Of a stretch of 64,000 nt of DNA, positions 11,172-21,767 are shown in pieces. The stretch comes from Megaustenia siamemsis (Eukaryota; Mollusca; Gastropoda; Stylommatophora; Ariophantidae). Position 1 is the stretch's first letter. Each line of letters opens with the position of its first letter. The DNA is taken from NCBI GenBank assembly GCA_032433765.1, contig JAVIAB010000102.1:13142414-13206413 (forward strand). Reading direction: 5' to 3'. The translations under genes were made by a program, and so were the position numbers. The notes under the pieces are model-generated. The model was given only the letters and a program-made list of their open reading frames with translations. It made no database searches and was not told where the DNA came from.

Positions 11172-11368
11172 TCTTACAGCCTCATTTCTTTGGTCCGTCT
11201 GCTCAATGTAGCGGGCAAGCAGGGCTTCCCTTTGCTCTCATCAGATTTGTGCCATATCTGGCCTGTGCTCTGAAAGTCTGGTATACCACTGTGTCGTGGT
11301 GTGCCATTCATGCACTGATGAAGGCGCTAGAATGTGGCTAGCGATTTTTCTGAGCACACTTTTTTACA

Positions 11369-11940
11369 GAGTGGACATTACACCCCACTACTTGCTCCTA
11401 TAGAACCATTTTACCAAGCGTGTATGAGTGGACATTACACCCCACTACTTGCTTCTATAGAACCATTTTACCATGCGGGTATGAGTGGATATTACGCCCC
11501 ACTACTTGCTCCTATAGAACCATTTTACCAAGCGTGTATGAGTGGACATTACACCCCACTACTTGCTCCTATAGAAACATTTTACCAAGCGTGTATGAGT
11601 GGACATTACACCCCACTACTTGGTCCTATAGAACCATTTTACCAAGCGGATATGAGTGGACATTATACCTCACTACTTGCTCCTATTGAACCATTTTACC
11701 AAGCGTGTATGAGTGGACATTACACCCCACTACTTGCTCCTATAGAACCATTTTACCAAGCGTGTATGAGTGGACATTACACCCCACTACTTGCTCCTAA
11801 AGAACCATTTTACCAAGCGGGTGGGAGTGGACATTACACCCCACTACTTGCTCCTAAAGAACCATTTTACCAAGCGGGTATGAGTGGACATTACACCCCA
11901 CTACTTGCTCCTATAGAACCATTTTACCAAGCGGGTATGA
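11369..11940. repeat. 57-bp tandem repeat, right part
   Basis: Ten further 57-bp units, many with the CAAGCGTGT variant instead of CAAGCGGGT. Removing LINE-E and one duplication joins the two parts in phase. Confidence 0.95.
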
Positions 11941-12194
11941 AAATTTAAAATTCTTCCAGCAGAACTGTCTGGCTTTAAGGGCTAATCTAAGTTCCGGATG
12001 TCTCCTATTCTTCCCGCGCCTCCTATCTCTGTAATTGATTTAAATTGATAGACTGGGCGTGGATCGCTTGGCGATGGAAACAGAGAGAGGAGGTTGGGGG
12101 AGTTTGTCAGAGACACAACAGTAAACAGGTTGGTTTTAGTTTCGTCAATGCAGGTACAGAGATGAAGAAATAGAATCTTTGTTAATGTGAGTGT
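11941..12194. other. no gene recognised
   Basis: Short unique-looking segment between the 57-bp array and the SINE-1 copy. Confidence 0.4.
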
Positions 12195-12246
12195 TCTAAA
12201 AGGTTACCTCCCCTGCCTTGCTAGGCGGTTGGGGAATATGGTGTTA
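12195..12246 (-). repeat. SINE-1, tail-side part, interrupted by the transposon
   Basis: GGGAATATGGTGTTA here continues as TAGTGACCATATTTTT at 14699; together they rebuild the SINE-1 core seen at 20340 and 43430. The transposon sits exactly at the TA. Confidence 0.8.
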
Positions 12247-12265
12247 TTGGTCGTTTCAAATCTAA

Positions 12266-12577
12266 ATGTTCACGATTAACATGAAATATCTCCTCTTTCC
12301 CTGCACTTACAAACTTGATTTTTTGCATCTGGCCTTGTTTTTCCAAGGTCCCACCGATTTCACAAAATTTAATGATGTAGGAAGTATGCTTCATCATGAA
12401 GCAGCACTTTCCTTTGATCTCAGTGAATTTACGGATCTTTTTGCTCCTGGAGAAAATAATTTACCGTACATTAATGGAAATCAGCTTCTCGACATAGGCG
12501 TCTCTACACAACTTGAAAGTTGGAGGCGTTTATCAACTGTTTACTTTCTATTGTTTACTTTCTTTAAAATACTATGA
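12266..12577 (+). CDS. Small open reading frame inside the transposon, convergent to the transposase
   Basis: A 103-codon frame that I do not recognise. It is preserved in copy 2 (38688-38999). The one difference I see inside it is GCA to GCG, a silent alanine change. The segment from GPTDFTKFND through to LESWRR looks like coding sequence in composition, and it is preceded by a pyrimidine-rich TTGTTTTTCCAAG that could be a splice acceptor. The final hydrophobic residues look non-coding. It could be a second transposon gene, a captured exon, or chance. Confidence 0.4.
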   Translation: MFTINMKYLLFPCTYKLDFLHLALFFQGPTDFTKFNDVGSMLHHEAALSFDLSEFTDLFAPGENNLPYINGNQLLDIGVSTQLESWRRLSTVYFLLFTFFKIL

Positions 12578-12994
12578 GAATGTCAATGTTATAGCCTTTA
12601 CAGACGGTCTAAAACAAATCAGCGTATAAACAGTTCCATTAATGAAAACTATTTAAACAATATACAACAAAGAATACATTTAAAAAAATTAATTATCCGT
12701 TGCGAGCGATAACGAGCATGACATATCAAGCAAAGTTATTGTTTATGGGTACGCATGTGACTAAAGAGTCCGATGTAAGCACGGGATCCTCTCCACTGTA
12801 AAGAGCTACATTGTTCGTTTTATGTCTTTCCATGTGACTTTCATTATTTTACGTAAACAAGACATATGAAAGTGATTTAGTTTCTTTGCATGCCTGCAGT
12901 ACACATATCAAGAATCTTTACATTTTCAAAACGTTATCAACTTTAGCTAAAGATTGATCATGCGGACATATAAAAACGTCCATTATTATTTCAT

Positions 12995-14272
12995 TTATTC
13001 TGAATCAGAGGAGTCTAACATATTGATTACTAATCTGGGCTGAACGAACGATAGTCCATCTTTTTTCCAATAGTCATTTTCTTCTTTTAAGACATGATCT
13101 TCACATTTGCACCAAAAATCTTTGTCAATCTGTGATAGAGCAGCATATGTCAGTCCTTTTATATCGCATAGTTTAAAACTTGTATTCTCAGCTGCCACCT
13201 GCCCTTTAATTTTTGCCCAAACGAGTTCAATGGGGTTTAATTGTGGATGATAAGGGGGCAGTCTCAAGCACGTATGACCATGCTGTTGAATGATTTTGTC
13301 TATTTGGAATACTTTGGTCTTTTGCGATTTCTTAACAAGTGACAGTAATTCAGGTTTCAAAAATCCCTCGTTAAATGGAATTCCTTCCTTTCTTAGCCAA
13401 ATCTTTATAACATCTTTTGTACTGGTAGATGTAGGAATTTTGTCTTCTTCTGCCACAGCGTTGTGGTACGACGCGTTGTCCATTACCAGACAGGATTGTC
13501 TGTCTAGAATTGGAAGAAGAGTATTTTCAATCCACTCTCTAAATATATGGCCATTCATCTCGGTGTGATAGTCCCTGTTGTCAGTATAATTAGAGGTGAA
13601 TATAAGTTCTGCATTTTTCACCAACCCTTCTTTTCGGCTGCCTGCATGTGCCATTATAATACGCTGTCCTTTTCCAGTGGGTACACATCTTTTAATACTT
13701 CCATCTGATAACTGCCATTCCTTTGCACTTGTGTGGTGAGAATTTATCCTAGATTCATCTAGAAATACAATATCATAACCTTGGTTACGCATTTCCCGTA
13801 CTTCACGTAAATATTTACTCCTCATAGAAACTAAGTGCGGCTTCTCGCAGATGACATTTCTACCACTATCGTACTTTCTAAACGTAAAACCGATGCTTCT
13901 AACAGTTCTCCATAATGTTGTTTTCGACACAACAATGTCATTTTCTGCTCTCAGACGAATTTTCAGTTTTCTTAAAGTCACAGTTTCTTTGGAATCGAAC
14001 ATTTTACAAATTGCTCTTCTAATCACTTCCTTGTCAAAACTATCTACTACTTTCTTTCTTCCTAGCGTCCTAGTCTTGATTGAACTGGACACTCCGTTAG
14101 CTTTAAGCACTTGTTTGAAAAAGCGTTTGCTTATACCCAATGCGTGAATAGTTCTCTTTTCTGGCTTTGAGATGCTTCGATACAGTTTTCCACGCTTAGC
14201 TTCTATGCAAAAATATTTATACACCTTTATTGCCACTGATTGCAATGTAAGGAACTTTACTTTTATACCCAT
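12995..14272 (-). CDS. Transposase, Tc1/mariner superfamily, wide-spaced DDE
   Basis: A complete 425-residue frame. The N-terminal half contains two helix-turn-helix-like stretches (about residues 35-65 and 80-130) suited to binding the inverted termini. The catalytic domain shows D172 in FLDES, D265 in LVMDNASYH and E349 in PYHPQLNPIELVW, the hallmark of DDE_3/IS630-type enzymes that cut and paste DNA at TA. There are 83 residues between the second D and the E, far more than the 34 of classical Tc1/mariner, and close to the spacing reported for the DD82E (Sailor) family. In this copy residue 175 is R (DESR), whereas copy 2 has W, which may impair this enzyme. No introns or stops are seen. 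Confidence 0.92.
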   Translation of the reverse strand: MGIKVKFLTLQSVAIKVYKYFCIEAKRGKLYRSISKPEKRTIHALGISKRFFKQVLKANGVSSSIKTRTLGRKKVVDSFDKEVIRRAICKMFDSKETVTLRKLKIRLRAENDIVVSKTTLWRTVRSIGFTFRKYDSGRNVICEKPHLVSMRSKYLREVREMRNQGYDIVFLDESRINSHHTSAKEWQLSDGSIKRCVPTGKGQRIIMAHAGSRKEGLVKNAELIFTSNYTDNRDYHTEMNGHIFREWIENTLLPILDRQSCLVMDNASYHNAVAEEDKIPTSTSTKDVIKIWLRKEGIPFNEGFLKPELLSLVKKSQKTKVFQIDKIIQQHGHTCLRLPPYHPQLNPIELVWAKIKGQVAAENTSFKLCDIKGLTYAALSQIDKDFWCKCEDHVLKEENDYWKKDGLSFVQPRLVINMLDSSDSE

Positions 14273-14698
14273 TGACTAACAGATCACAAATTTAACGAAA
14301 TTACCCAATAATTAGGATACGCCGTTGCACATAAATCACAACAAAACGACAGGAAATGGGATGCACCGGATATAAAATTATAACTATGACGCGTTTTATG
14401 TGTTTTTTAGTGCTTAAAACAGGAAAATTGGCGCGCATTACGTTCAAGATGACAAGTCCGTGGGTGCTCACTCATATGAAGCGGTAATTCCTCCAAATAT
14501 ATGGTTTGACCAAAATGCCTTAAATTTGTATACTTCAAATAAAGAATATTTAAAACTATACGTTTGTTGGTGAGGAAATGAATGTACTTCTTGGGACCAA
14601 AAAATCACAAGACCATATGCAAAATTTCAGCATTATCAATCAATTGGTTGCAGAGATATGGAATTTTAAACACCTTCAAAATATTTTGAAACGACCTA

Positions 14699-14935
14699 TA
14701 GTGACCATATTTTTCATTGACCACGGAACACTTTTGGGTGATGTGGTCTGTATCACGGCCTGCCGCCTTTACTTCCCATAAAAATATCTGGTACCCATTT
14801 TTACAGGTTGGGTGAAACCCCGAGAATTGTCAGTGCGAAAAAAAAATCCGCTGCTACTAGGTATCGAACCCGGACCCTTCTAGTCAGGAAGCGAGCACTC
14901 TAACCGCTCAGCCACCTCGGTTCTCTGGGTGTTCT
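14699..14935 (-). repeat. SINE-1, head-side part
   Basis: On the minus strand the head has TGGCTGAGCGGTTAGAGTGC (A-box-like) and GGGTTCGATACC (B-box-like), as in a tRNA gene, followed by the family's GGGTACCAGATATTTTTATG-like core. With 12195-12246 it makes one SINE-1 copy. Confidence 0.8.
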
Positions 14936-15009
14936 ACCTTTTTCTATAATTTCATTTCATTTTGCTCTATTATCTCCAATCTGTTTCTATTGGGAGCTAT
15001 TTTTGTCTG

Positions 15010-15460
15010 TACACTGTGCTGTTGTTGTTATGACCATCACCACTGCACATCCGATGAATCAATAGGTGCTCCGATATTCCCATCGAGAATCTCGACACAA
15101 CTCAAGGACATTCCTTTACCACGTGCACGAACTCCGTAGCACGGGCAGGGATCGACGGTGTTTAGGTTTCTGCTGATAACTTTGCCCTGGGAGCGGCCAA
15201 ATTTATGGCCTACTCTTTTCTATTCTAACTGCTAAGGGATCTTTAACGTGCGCAAGTGCATTTGAGATCTCTTGTTTATTGCCGTTACCCGCGCGTCCTA
15301 GGCATCGGATCTCACTAACCAAGAGATCAGGGGAGGGTAACGTTGCCTAGAAATGACAGATTAATTTTTTCAATTTTTTTTTACTACCACTATTTCGGGT
15401 GGGATTTGAACCCGTGTCCTTTCTGCCCTGATGCCGACGTCGTACCTCTGTATTACCCAG
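15010..15460 (-). repeat. SINE-2 copy
   Basis: The reversed core block GGATCTTTAACGTGCGCAAG matches the block in the copy at 5941, and a B-box-like sequence (GGGATTTGAACCCGTGTCC read on the plus strand) lies near 15400. The tail side begins at a GTTGTTGTT run near 15020. Confidence 0.6.
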
Positions 15461-15604
15461 TACCCCTTCCTTCCCCCGTCTGTACACTTTGTTCAATGTT
15501 CATTGTTTGTCTACCTTTTACTTTCTGCCTCATCTATTCTGTTTTTTCTTGTTATGCTTGTTTCATACGTCCTGTTGTAAGTTGTTTGTTTTCTTCAGCG
15601 TAAA

Positions 15605-15750
15605 ATGTTAGGCCAGTCTTACACAGTCGTTTTTTTTTTTTCAGTGTATGGTGGGGCCAGTCTTGCACAATTGTTTTTTTTTCATTATAGAGTGGGGCTA
15701 ATCTTACACAATTGTTTTTTTTTCATTATAAAGTGGGGCTTGTCTTGCAG
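15605..15750. repeat. About 53-bp tandem repeat, three copies
   Basis: Three units of GTGGGGCCAGTCTTGCACAA followed by a T-run and CATTATA. The T-runs vary in length. Confidence 0.75.
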
Positions 15751-15967
15751 TGTTGTTTGTCACTGATAATTTAATTGACTGGTTCCTTTATGTCTTTCCA
15801 GGAAAATAAAACATGCGTGGTTATTCTGTTATAAATTCGAAGTGATTATGAGAAAATGTTTCTTGAAATGAAAAAAAGAGAAGTTTGCAGTTAAACATTG
15901 AATACTGCATCTGCAGAAGCTCTCAGATTTGCCAATCTGTTATTTTGTTTTGGTTACAAGGATTAGA

Positions 15968-16586
15968 CAAGTTGAACAATATTAAAACAGATAAATGATT
16001 TTAAATATTTGGTAACTTTGTTAACCTCAGACGGAAGATGTACAAAAGAGATGAGATGCAGAATGGCCCAGGCAAAAGCAGCTTTAAAAAAAATCAGGAA
16101 GATACTATGCAATCCTTTTTTGATAATAGAAACAAAAAAAAAAAAAGACTTCTTAAATGTTATGTAGAGCCAGTCGTAACATGTGGATGTGAATCATGGA
16201 CAATAGGACAACAGACAAGGAAATCACTGGAGTCTGTAGAAATGTGGTTCTACAGAAGAATGTTGAGAATACCATGTGGCAACTAAGAAGAGTAATGAAA
16301 ATGTTATGAAAGAGGCCAAAGCAAAAAGAGAGCCAATTTCCGATATTTGGAAGAAATGATCATCATTTTTTAGGCATGTAATGAGAAGAGAACATCTGGA
16401 ATATATTGTAACAACTGGGAAAATTGAGGGACGAAGAGAAAGAGGGAAGCAACGAGAAAAAATACTAGATAGCTTAAGAGAATGCTTGGCAGAAAGTCAA
16501 CAACAGATATGAGAAATAACTGTCGAGATCGAAAGTTGTGGAGAGACATGATCGCCTACACCAGCAGACCCGGTACTTGATGATGA
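15968..16586 (+). pseudogene. LINE-C 3'-terminal coding remnant
   Basis: Recognisable pieces are SDGRCTK-like, KRLLKCYVEPVVTCGCESWT, GQQTRKSLESVEMWFYRRML and then, across frameshifts, the GHVMRRE and GRRERGKQREK segments to the stop and a GATGATGAC tail. This is the post-polymerase region of an RTE-like LINE. Confidence 0.8.
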
Positions 16587-16837
16587 CAAGGATTAACTGC
16601 TAAAACATAAAGTAATTATTACTTTAGTTTAAAATGTGTTTAGTTTGTTTTGCCACAAAGTAAATCGACTCCCATCAAATTTCGGTTTAGTGGGCTCACG
16701 ACATTCATAAATGTTGCGCCCCCCCCCCCCCTTTTTCATATTTTTTAGATTATAACTAAAATTTCACTTTGAGATTAACACCAACAGCTGTGCTTGACGT
16801 TCGGGCGAGAATCGTGAAAAATAGGGCAACTGACGCG

Positions 16838-18291
16838 AATATCGTTGGTGGCCTCAGAGATGTGCATTGACAGAAGAATGTTCATATTACCGTGGACTGT
16901 TGGACAGATTAATCCCCTGGGATGTTCGAAAAAAGGCCAAAGCAAGATGAAAGTTAATATCAGCATGAGAAGGGAACATTCGTCATTTTGTGGCTACCAT
17001 GTCATGAGAAGGGAACTTTTGTCATTTTGTGGCTACCATGTCATGACAAGGGAACTTTTGTCATTTTGTGGCTACCATGTCATGAGAAGGGAACATTCGT
17101 CATTTTGTGGCTACCATGTCATGACAAGGGAACTTTTGTCATTTTGTGGCTACCATGGCATGACAAGGGAACTTTTGTCATTTTGTGGCTACCATGTCAT
17201 GAGAAGGGAACATTCGTCATTTTGTGGCTACCATGTCATGACAAGGGAACTTTTGTCATTTTGTGGCTACCATGTCATGAGAAGGGAACATTCGTCATTT
17301 TGTGGCTACCATGCCATGAGAAGGGAACATTCGTCATTTTGGGGCTACCATGTCATGACAACGGAACATTCGTCATTTTGTGGCTACCATGTCATGACAA
17401 CGGAACATTCGTCATTTTGTGGCTACCATGTCATGACAAGGGAACATTCGTCATTTTGTGGCTACCATGTCATGAGAAGGGAACATTCGTCATTTTGTGG
17501 CTACCATGTCATGACAAGGGAACATTCGTCATTTTGTGGCTACCATGTCATGACAAGGGAACATTCGTCATTTTGTGGCTACCATGTCATGACAAGGGAA
17601 CATTTGTCATTTTGTGGCTACCATGTCATGAGAAGGGAACATTTGTCATTTTGTGGCTACCATGTCATGAGAAGGGAACATTCGTCATTTTGTGGCTACC
17701 ATGTCATGACAAGGGAACATTCGTCATTTTGTGGCTACCATGTCATGAGAATGGAACATTCGTCATTTTGTCGCTACCATGTCACGAGAAGGGAACATTC
17801 GTCATTTTGTGGCTACCATGTCACGAGAAGGGAACATTCATCATTTTGTGGCTACCATGTCATGAGAAGGGGACATTCGTCATTTTGTCGCTACCATGTC
17901 ATGATAAGGGAACATTCGTCATTTTGTCGCTACCATGTCACGAGAAGGGAACATTTATCATTTTGTGGCTACCATGTCATGAGAAGGGAACATTCGTCAT
18001 TTTGTGGCTACCATATCGTGAGAAGGAAACAATCATCATTTTGTGGCTACCATATCGTGAGAAGGAAACAATCATCATTTTGTGGCTACCATATCAAGAG
18101 AACAAGCGGAGTATATCGTGGCAACTAGAAACTATTGAAGTTAAAAGATGTAGAAGAAGAAAGGGAGAAAAGATTGAAGACATTTTAAGAGACTAATAGA
18201 ATGTCAACAATATAATTGATAACCGCTGTAGAGAAAGAAATTTGTGGAGAGACTTTATCACCTAAGCCAGCAGACCTGGCACTTGATGATA
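16838..18291 (+). mobile_element. LINE-C remnant with an internal tandem expansion
   Basis: The 5' side (16838-16970) is a degraded version of the LINE-C segment EMWFYRRML through AKRELISN. The 3' side (18104-18291) is the LINE-C end (GAGACTTTATCACC, then CCAGCAGACC, then ACTTGATGATAA). In normal copies these are separated by a short stretch encoding QSSFFGHVMRREQLEYIV; here that stretch has become a 1.13-kb array. Confidence 0.8.
16970..18103 (+). repeat. 39-bp tandem array grown from LINE-C coding sequence
   Basis: About 29 copies of a 39-bp unit encoding HSSFCGYHVMRRE in one frame. It corresponds to the QSSFFGHVMRRE segment of LINE-C (for example 23560-23620 on the minus strand). Because 39 is a multiple of three and the unit lacks stops in two frames, open frames of 427 and 402 codons span the array; I do not regard these as genes. 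Confidence 0.9.
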
Positions 18292-18834
18292 ATTCAACTT
18301 CTCTGTTTTCCTCTTTCATCCGTCATCTTTCATCTGTCATCCCCACTCAATTCCATTACGTGCATACATTTTAAATTATTTCATTTTGTGCTCTCCATTC
18401 TCCTAACGCACTTCTCATTTGCATTCTATTTTGTGCTTCATTTGTTGTTCTGGCCAATTACCTTTCGCGATCATTTCGCTTCTTTTTATCTTCCTCATCA
18501 CCTGTTTAAAAAACATTATCCCCAAACTCCCGAAACATTTTCATCCCACAGCCTCAATCAATTTCTCCGGACAGTTGAAACCAATATCCCGCAATAAGCG
18601 ATCAATGGTTTATTTAATGAACGTTCAGGAAACCCGATTGGCTGATATTTATAAGCTACATCTTTTATCCCAGAGTAAAGCTGTTTGTTGATGATAATTT
18701 AGTAGTGTAGGTAGATTTCTGTCACTTCTGAAGCGTAACTTGAGTATAAATCTGCTATAGCACATTTGACTGGTGGAGAAGAACAAAATTGACAATCATG
18801 AAGATACAGACTTTCATTAATGGATGCTTACATA
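18292..18834. other. no gene recognised
   Basis: Pyrimidine-rich sequence with short open frames but no recognisable domain or repeat partner. Confidence 0.4.
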
Positions 18835-19134
18835 GCAATAAAATGATGGAAGTGGCAGGACAAAATCACTAACATAGAATTATGGAAATGTACCATTCAC
18901 ATACCAGTGGATAAAGAGATACAACAAAGACGATGGTGGTGGATAGGGCACACACACTGCGGAAGCCAAATGAGAGCATTACGTGAAAGACCCTTTTTTT
19001 GAATCCCCAGGGGAAGAGACAAAGAGGAAGAACCAAATTATTCTGGGAGACGACAGATGAAAGCAGAGATGAAGATGATTGGGAAGACATGGAGTTATCT
19101 TAAAAGAATGATAAGAAACAAAACAGCTTAGAAA
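18835..19134 (+). pseudogene. LINE-F 3'-terminal coding remnant
   Basis: Translation in shifting frames gives RRRWWIGHT, GKRQRGRTKLFWE-like and KMFVEDLCST, which matches the RNA-binding-like C terminus common in animal LINEs (RWWGH, KRKRGRP, W-SFV-LCST). Other copies are at 23875-24125 (minus) and 26450-26610 (plus). Confidence 0.75.
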
Positions 19135-19780
19135 ATGTTTGTTGAAGACCTATGCTCCACATGAAGTTGAAAATGTTTGTTGAAGACCAATGCTCCACAT
19201 GAAGTTGAAAATGTTTGTTGAAGACCTATGCTCCACATGAAGTTGAAAATGTTTGTTGAAGACCTATGCTCCACATGAAGTAGAAAATGTTTGTTGAAGA
19301 CCAATGCTCCACATGAAGTTGAAAATGTTTGTTGAAGATCTATGCTCCACATGAAGTTGAAAATGTTTGTTGAAGACCTATGCTCCACATGAAGTTGAAA
19401 ATGTTTGTTGAAGACCTATGCTCCACATGGAGTTGAAAATGTTGTGTTGAAGACCTATTCTCCACAGAGAGTTGAAAATGTTGTGTTGAAGACATATTCT
19501 CCACAGAGAGTTGAAAATGTTTGTTGAAGACCTATGCTCCACAGGGAGTTGAAAATGTTGTGTTGAAGACCTATTCTCCACAGAGAGTTGAAAATGTTTG
19601 TCGAAGACCTATGTTCCACAGGGAGTTGAAAATGTTGTGTTGAAGACCTATTCTCCACAGAGAGTTGAAAATGTTTGTTGAAGACCTATGCTCCACAGGG
19701 AGTTGAAAATGTTGTGTTGAAGACCTATTCTCCACAGAGAGTTGAAAATGTTTGTCGAAGACCTATGTTCCACAGAGAAT
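19130..19780. repeat. 38-bp tandem array grown from the LINE-F terminus
   Basis: About seventeen units of TTGAAAATGTTTGTTGAAGA plus CCTATGCTCCACATGAAG. The first unit is continuous with the end of LINE-F (KMFVEDLCST), and the same bases occur once at the end of the copy at 23875-24125. Two sub-types (CACATGAAG and CACAGAGAG) occupy the left and right halves. Confidence 0.9.
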
Positions 19781-20069
19781 TTCAGGGAACAGTAATACGA
19801 AGAAGACATTAGGAATGACCATAAGAGATGCTAGAACTTCAATTGTTGCAATATTCGTGCTTAAATTATGCTTTTTTTTTAAAAATTTACACCAGAAAGG
19901 GTCAAATTTGTCAAATTGTAAAATATGTTTTCTCATCAACATTATTTGACTAAAATATCAACAGCATGACAATTAACTGTTCTAGAATGTTCATATTTGT
20001 GTACATTGTCACAAATGTGAACCACTCCAATAAAATATCAATCTCAAAATGAGTAGAATGTAGTTTTTT

Positions 20070-20633
20070 TTAACTCTTTCAGTACGGAAGTTTTCAATTC
20101 AGCGGTAGAGTTTTCAGGGACACAATTGTTCATGTTTTACTCAGTGGTTAGTGAACTGGACTACAAAGGACAAGGGGTAGGGTTCGATCCCAACCGACGG
20201 CTTCCGGGTTCACCCAGCCTTAAATGGGTACCGGATCTTTTTTCTGGGAAAGTAAAGCAGCACGGGCGTAATACCGACCACATTACCCCAAAAATCATGT
20301 GCTGAAGGTTTGAAAAATATAGGGTCACTAACACCATATTTCCCTATACGCCACTTGGCGTGACGGGGGTACTTTACTTTTTACTTTTTACTTTTAAATA
20401 TCAATCTACATGTTTATATTTATCTAACACATAATATATTATATATGCATTTTTAGATGATTAAACAGAGAATTAGATTTCACCAATACCAGTATGATAC
20501 AAGAAATGTAAAAATAATACGGTTTGATAAGAGTTTACACTAATCAAACTGAGTGTGACGCTGTGTGCGGCTAATCGTACATGACCGAAATCGGCATGTC
20601 GTATGGTGCGTCGAAACGTACGGAAAGAGTTAA
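20070..20633. mobile_element. TTAA-flanked MITE-like element, interrupted by SINE-1
   Basis: The ends read TTAACTCTTTCAGTACGG on the left and, reversed, TTAACTCTTTCCGTACG on the right. The TTAA at each end suggests a piggyBac-like target duplication, but TTAA is its own complement so it cannot be told from the terminus. No transposase. A diverged, SINE-free copy of the interior lies at 63057-63225. Confidence 0.55.
20130..20395 (+). repeat. SINE-1 copy inside the MITE
   Basis: Head with CTCAGTGGTTAGTGAACTGG (A-box side) and GGGTTCGATCCC (B box), a core with TTAAATGGGTACCGGAT and CACGGGCGTAATACCGACC-like blocks, and the conserved CCTATACGCCACTTGGCGTG before a TTTAC-type simple tail. Confidence 0.85.
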
Positions 20634-20816
20634 TGACATCTTCTGTCACAAATATAACAACGTTTTGATGTTTATAATTAAAGTGCTACTTGGTGAGAGG
20701 AAAGCAAGCAGCCGTGAGAGACAGTCTCCACAGCCTTACAGTCTTACACCAGACTCATTTCTAGACACACAGTCGTCATTTATATCAAGCTGTATTGATA
20801 GAATATATAATATATA

Positions 20817-21026
20817 GAACAACAAAAACTTAAATGGTTTGGCCACCTGGTCGGAATGAATCCTTACCAATCACCATCAAGGGCGTTCTTCTCGAGAATG
20901 CATGGAAAAAGACCAAGAGGAAGACCCAGCAGAAGATGGATAGATGCAGTGACAGAGACATGTAACAACAAAGGAAAATCACTAATTCAGACAATTCGAG
21001 CAGCACAAGAACGACAAATGATATAA
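20817..21026 (+). pseudogene. LINE-G C-terminal fragment
   Basis: A clean 69-codon frame from EQQKLKWFGHLVGMNP through KRPRGRPSRRWIDAV to a stop after AAQERQMI. This is the WFGH to GRPRRRW type of C terminus seen in RTE/CR1-like LINEs. It does not match LINE-A to F closely. Confidence 0.7.
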
Positions 21027-21078
21027 ACCACGACACCTTTTAGGTATCAGTGAAAAGAGAAAAGAAGAAAGAAGATTG

Positions 21079-21600
21079 ATAGAAAGCAGCTTTCCAAAAA
21101 ATGAGGAAGATACCATGCAATCCATTTTTGACAATAGAAACTAGAAAAAGAGTTCTTAAATGTTATATAGAGTCAGTCTTAACATATGGATGTGAATCAT
21201 GGACAATGGGACAACAAATAAGAAAATCACTGGAGTCTGTAGAAATTTGGTTTTACAGAAGAGTGTTGAGAATACTATGGACAACAAAGAAAAGTAATGA
21301 AAACGTTCTGAAAGAGGCCAAAGCAAAAAGAGAGCTAATTTCCAATATTAGGAAGAAACAATCATAATTTTTTGCCATGCAATGAGAAGAGAACAACTAG
21401 AATATATATTGTAACAACTGGGAAAATTGAGGGACGAAGATACAGAGGGAAGCAAAGAAAAAAATACCAGACAGCTAAAGAGAATGGCTTGGCAGAAGGT
21501 CAACAACAGAAATGATAAATAGCTGCCGAGATCGAAAGTTGTGGAGAGACATGATCACCTACGCCAGAAGCCCCGTACTTGATGATGATGATGGTATCGA
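21079..21600 (+). pseudogene. LINE-C 3'-terminal remnant
   Basis: Open from KMRKIPCNPFLTIETRKRVL through CESWTMGQQIRKSLESVEIW to AKRELISNIRKKQS, then a stop (about 21365) and frameshifts before the family's end and a GATGATGATGATGG tail. Confidence 0.85.
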
Positions 21601-21767
21601 TAAACTATACATGCAGTTGCACGTTTTACAAGAAATACTATTTGATCAACAATGACGGCTACATGGATAACATTGATACACAATTATATCGAACATCTAA
21701 ATAAGTAGAGAAAAGAGACGAACAACGACGTTTCGGAAAATAGTCTTCGTCAGTACAAAACAAATAT

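Larger units (their letters stand above)
8852..11368 (-). mobile_element. LINE-E (I-group non-LTR retrotransposon with RNase H), 5'-truncated
   Basis: A 2,517-bp insertion within the 57-bp array, flanked by the 11-bp duplication GAGTGGACATT (8841-8851 and 11369-11379). On the minus strand the order is polymerase N-terminal part, polymerase palm, then RNase H, ending in a short tandem tail of AATAACTC units at 8852-8885. A C-terminal RNase H plus an APGPDG motif places it in the I-like assemblage (I, Nimb, Ingi and relatives); the exact clade is not determined. Other copies are at 25620-26420, 38184-41414 and, diverged, 61890-62115. Confidence 0.88.
12247..14698 (-). mobile_element. Tc1/mariner-type transposon (DD82E/Sailor-like), copy 1
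   Basis: A 2,452-bp element with short inverted termini (TTGGTCGTTTCAAA on the left, with one mismatch near the right tip) and a TA target duplication at 12245-12246 and 14699-14700. Copy 2 at 38669-41120 has exactly the same length. Both insertion points can be read against uninterrupted relatives in the window (SINE-1 here, LINE-E for copy 2), so the ends are secure. It carries an intact transposase on the minus strand and a conserved small open frame on the plus strand at the other end. Near-identity of the two copies implies recent activity. Confidence 0.9.

Noticed and set aside
8209..11948. Repeat-protein genes of 214 and 204 codons in the 57-bp arrays
   Set aside because: Period divisible by three, more than one frame open, and array split by a LINE; no start context or domain.
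14820..14935. A tRNA gene on the minus strand
   Set aside because: A and B boxes are present, but the sequence continues into the SINE-1 core and does not close as a cloverleaf acceptor stem; it is a SINE head.
16845..18128. 427- and 402-codon open frames that look like a repeat protein
   Set aside because: They are products of a 39-bp period without stops, and both flanks are decayed LINE-C sequence.
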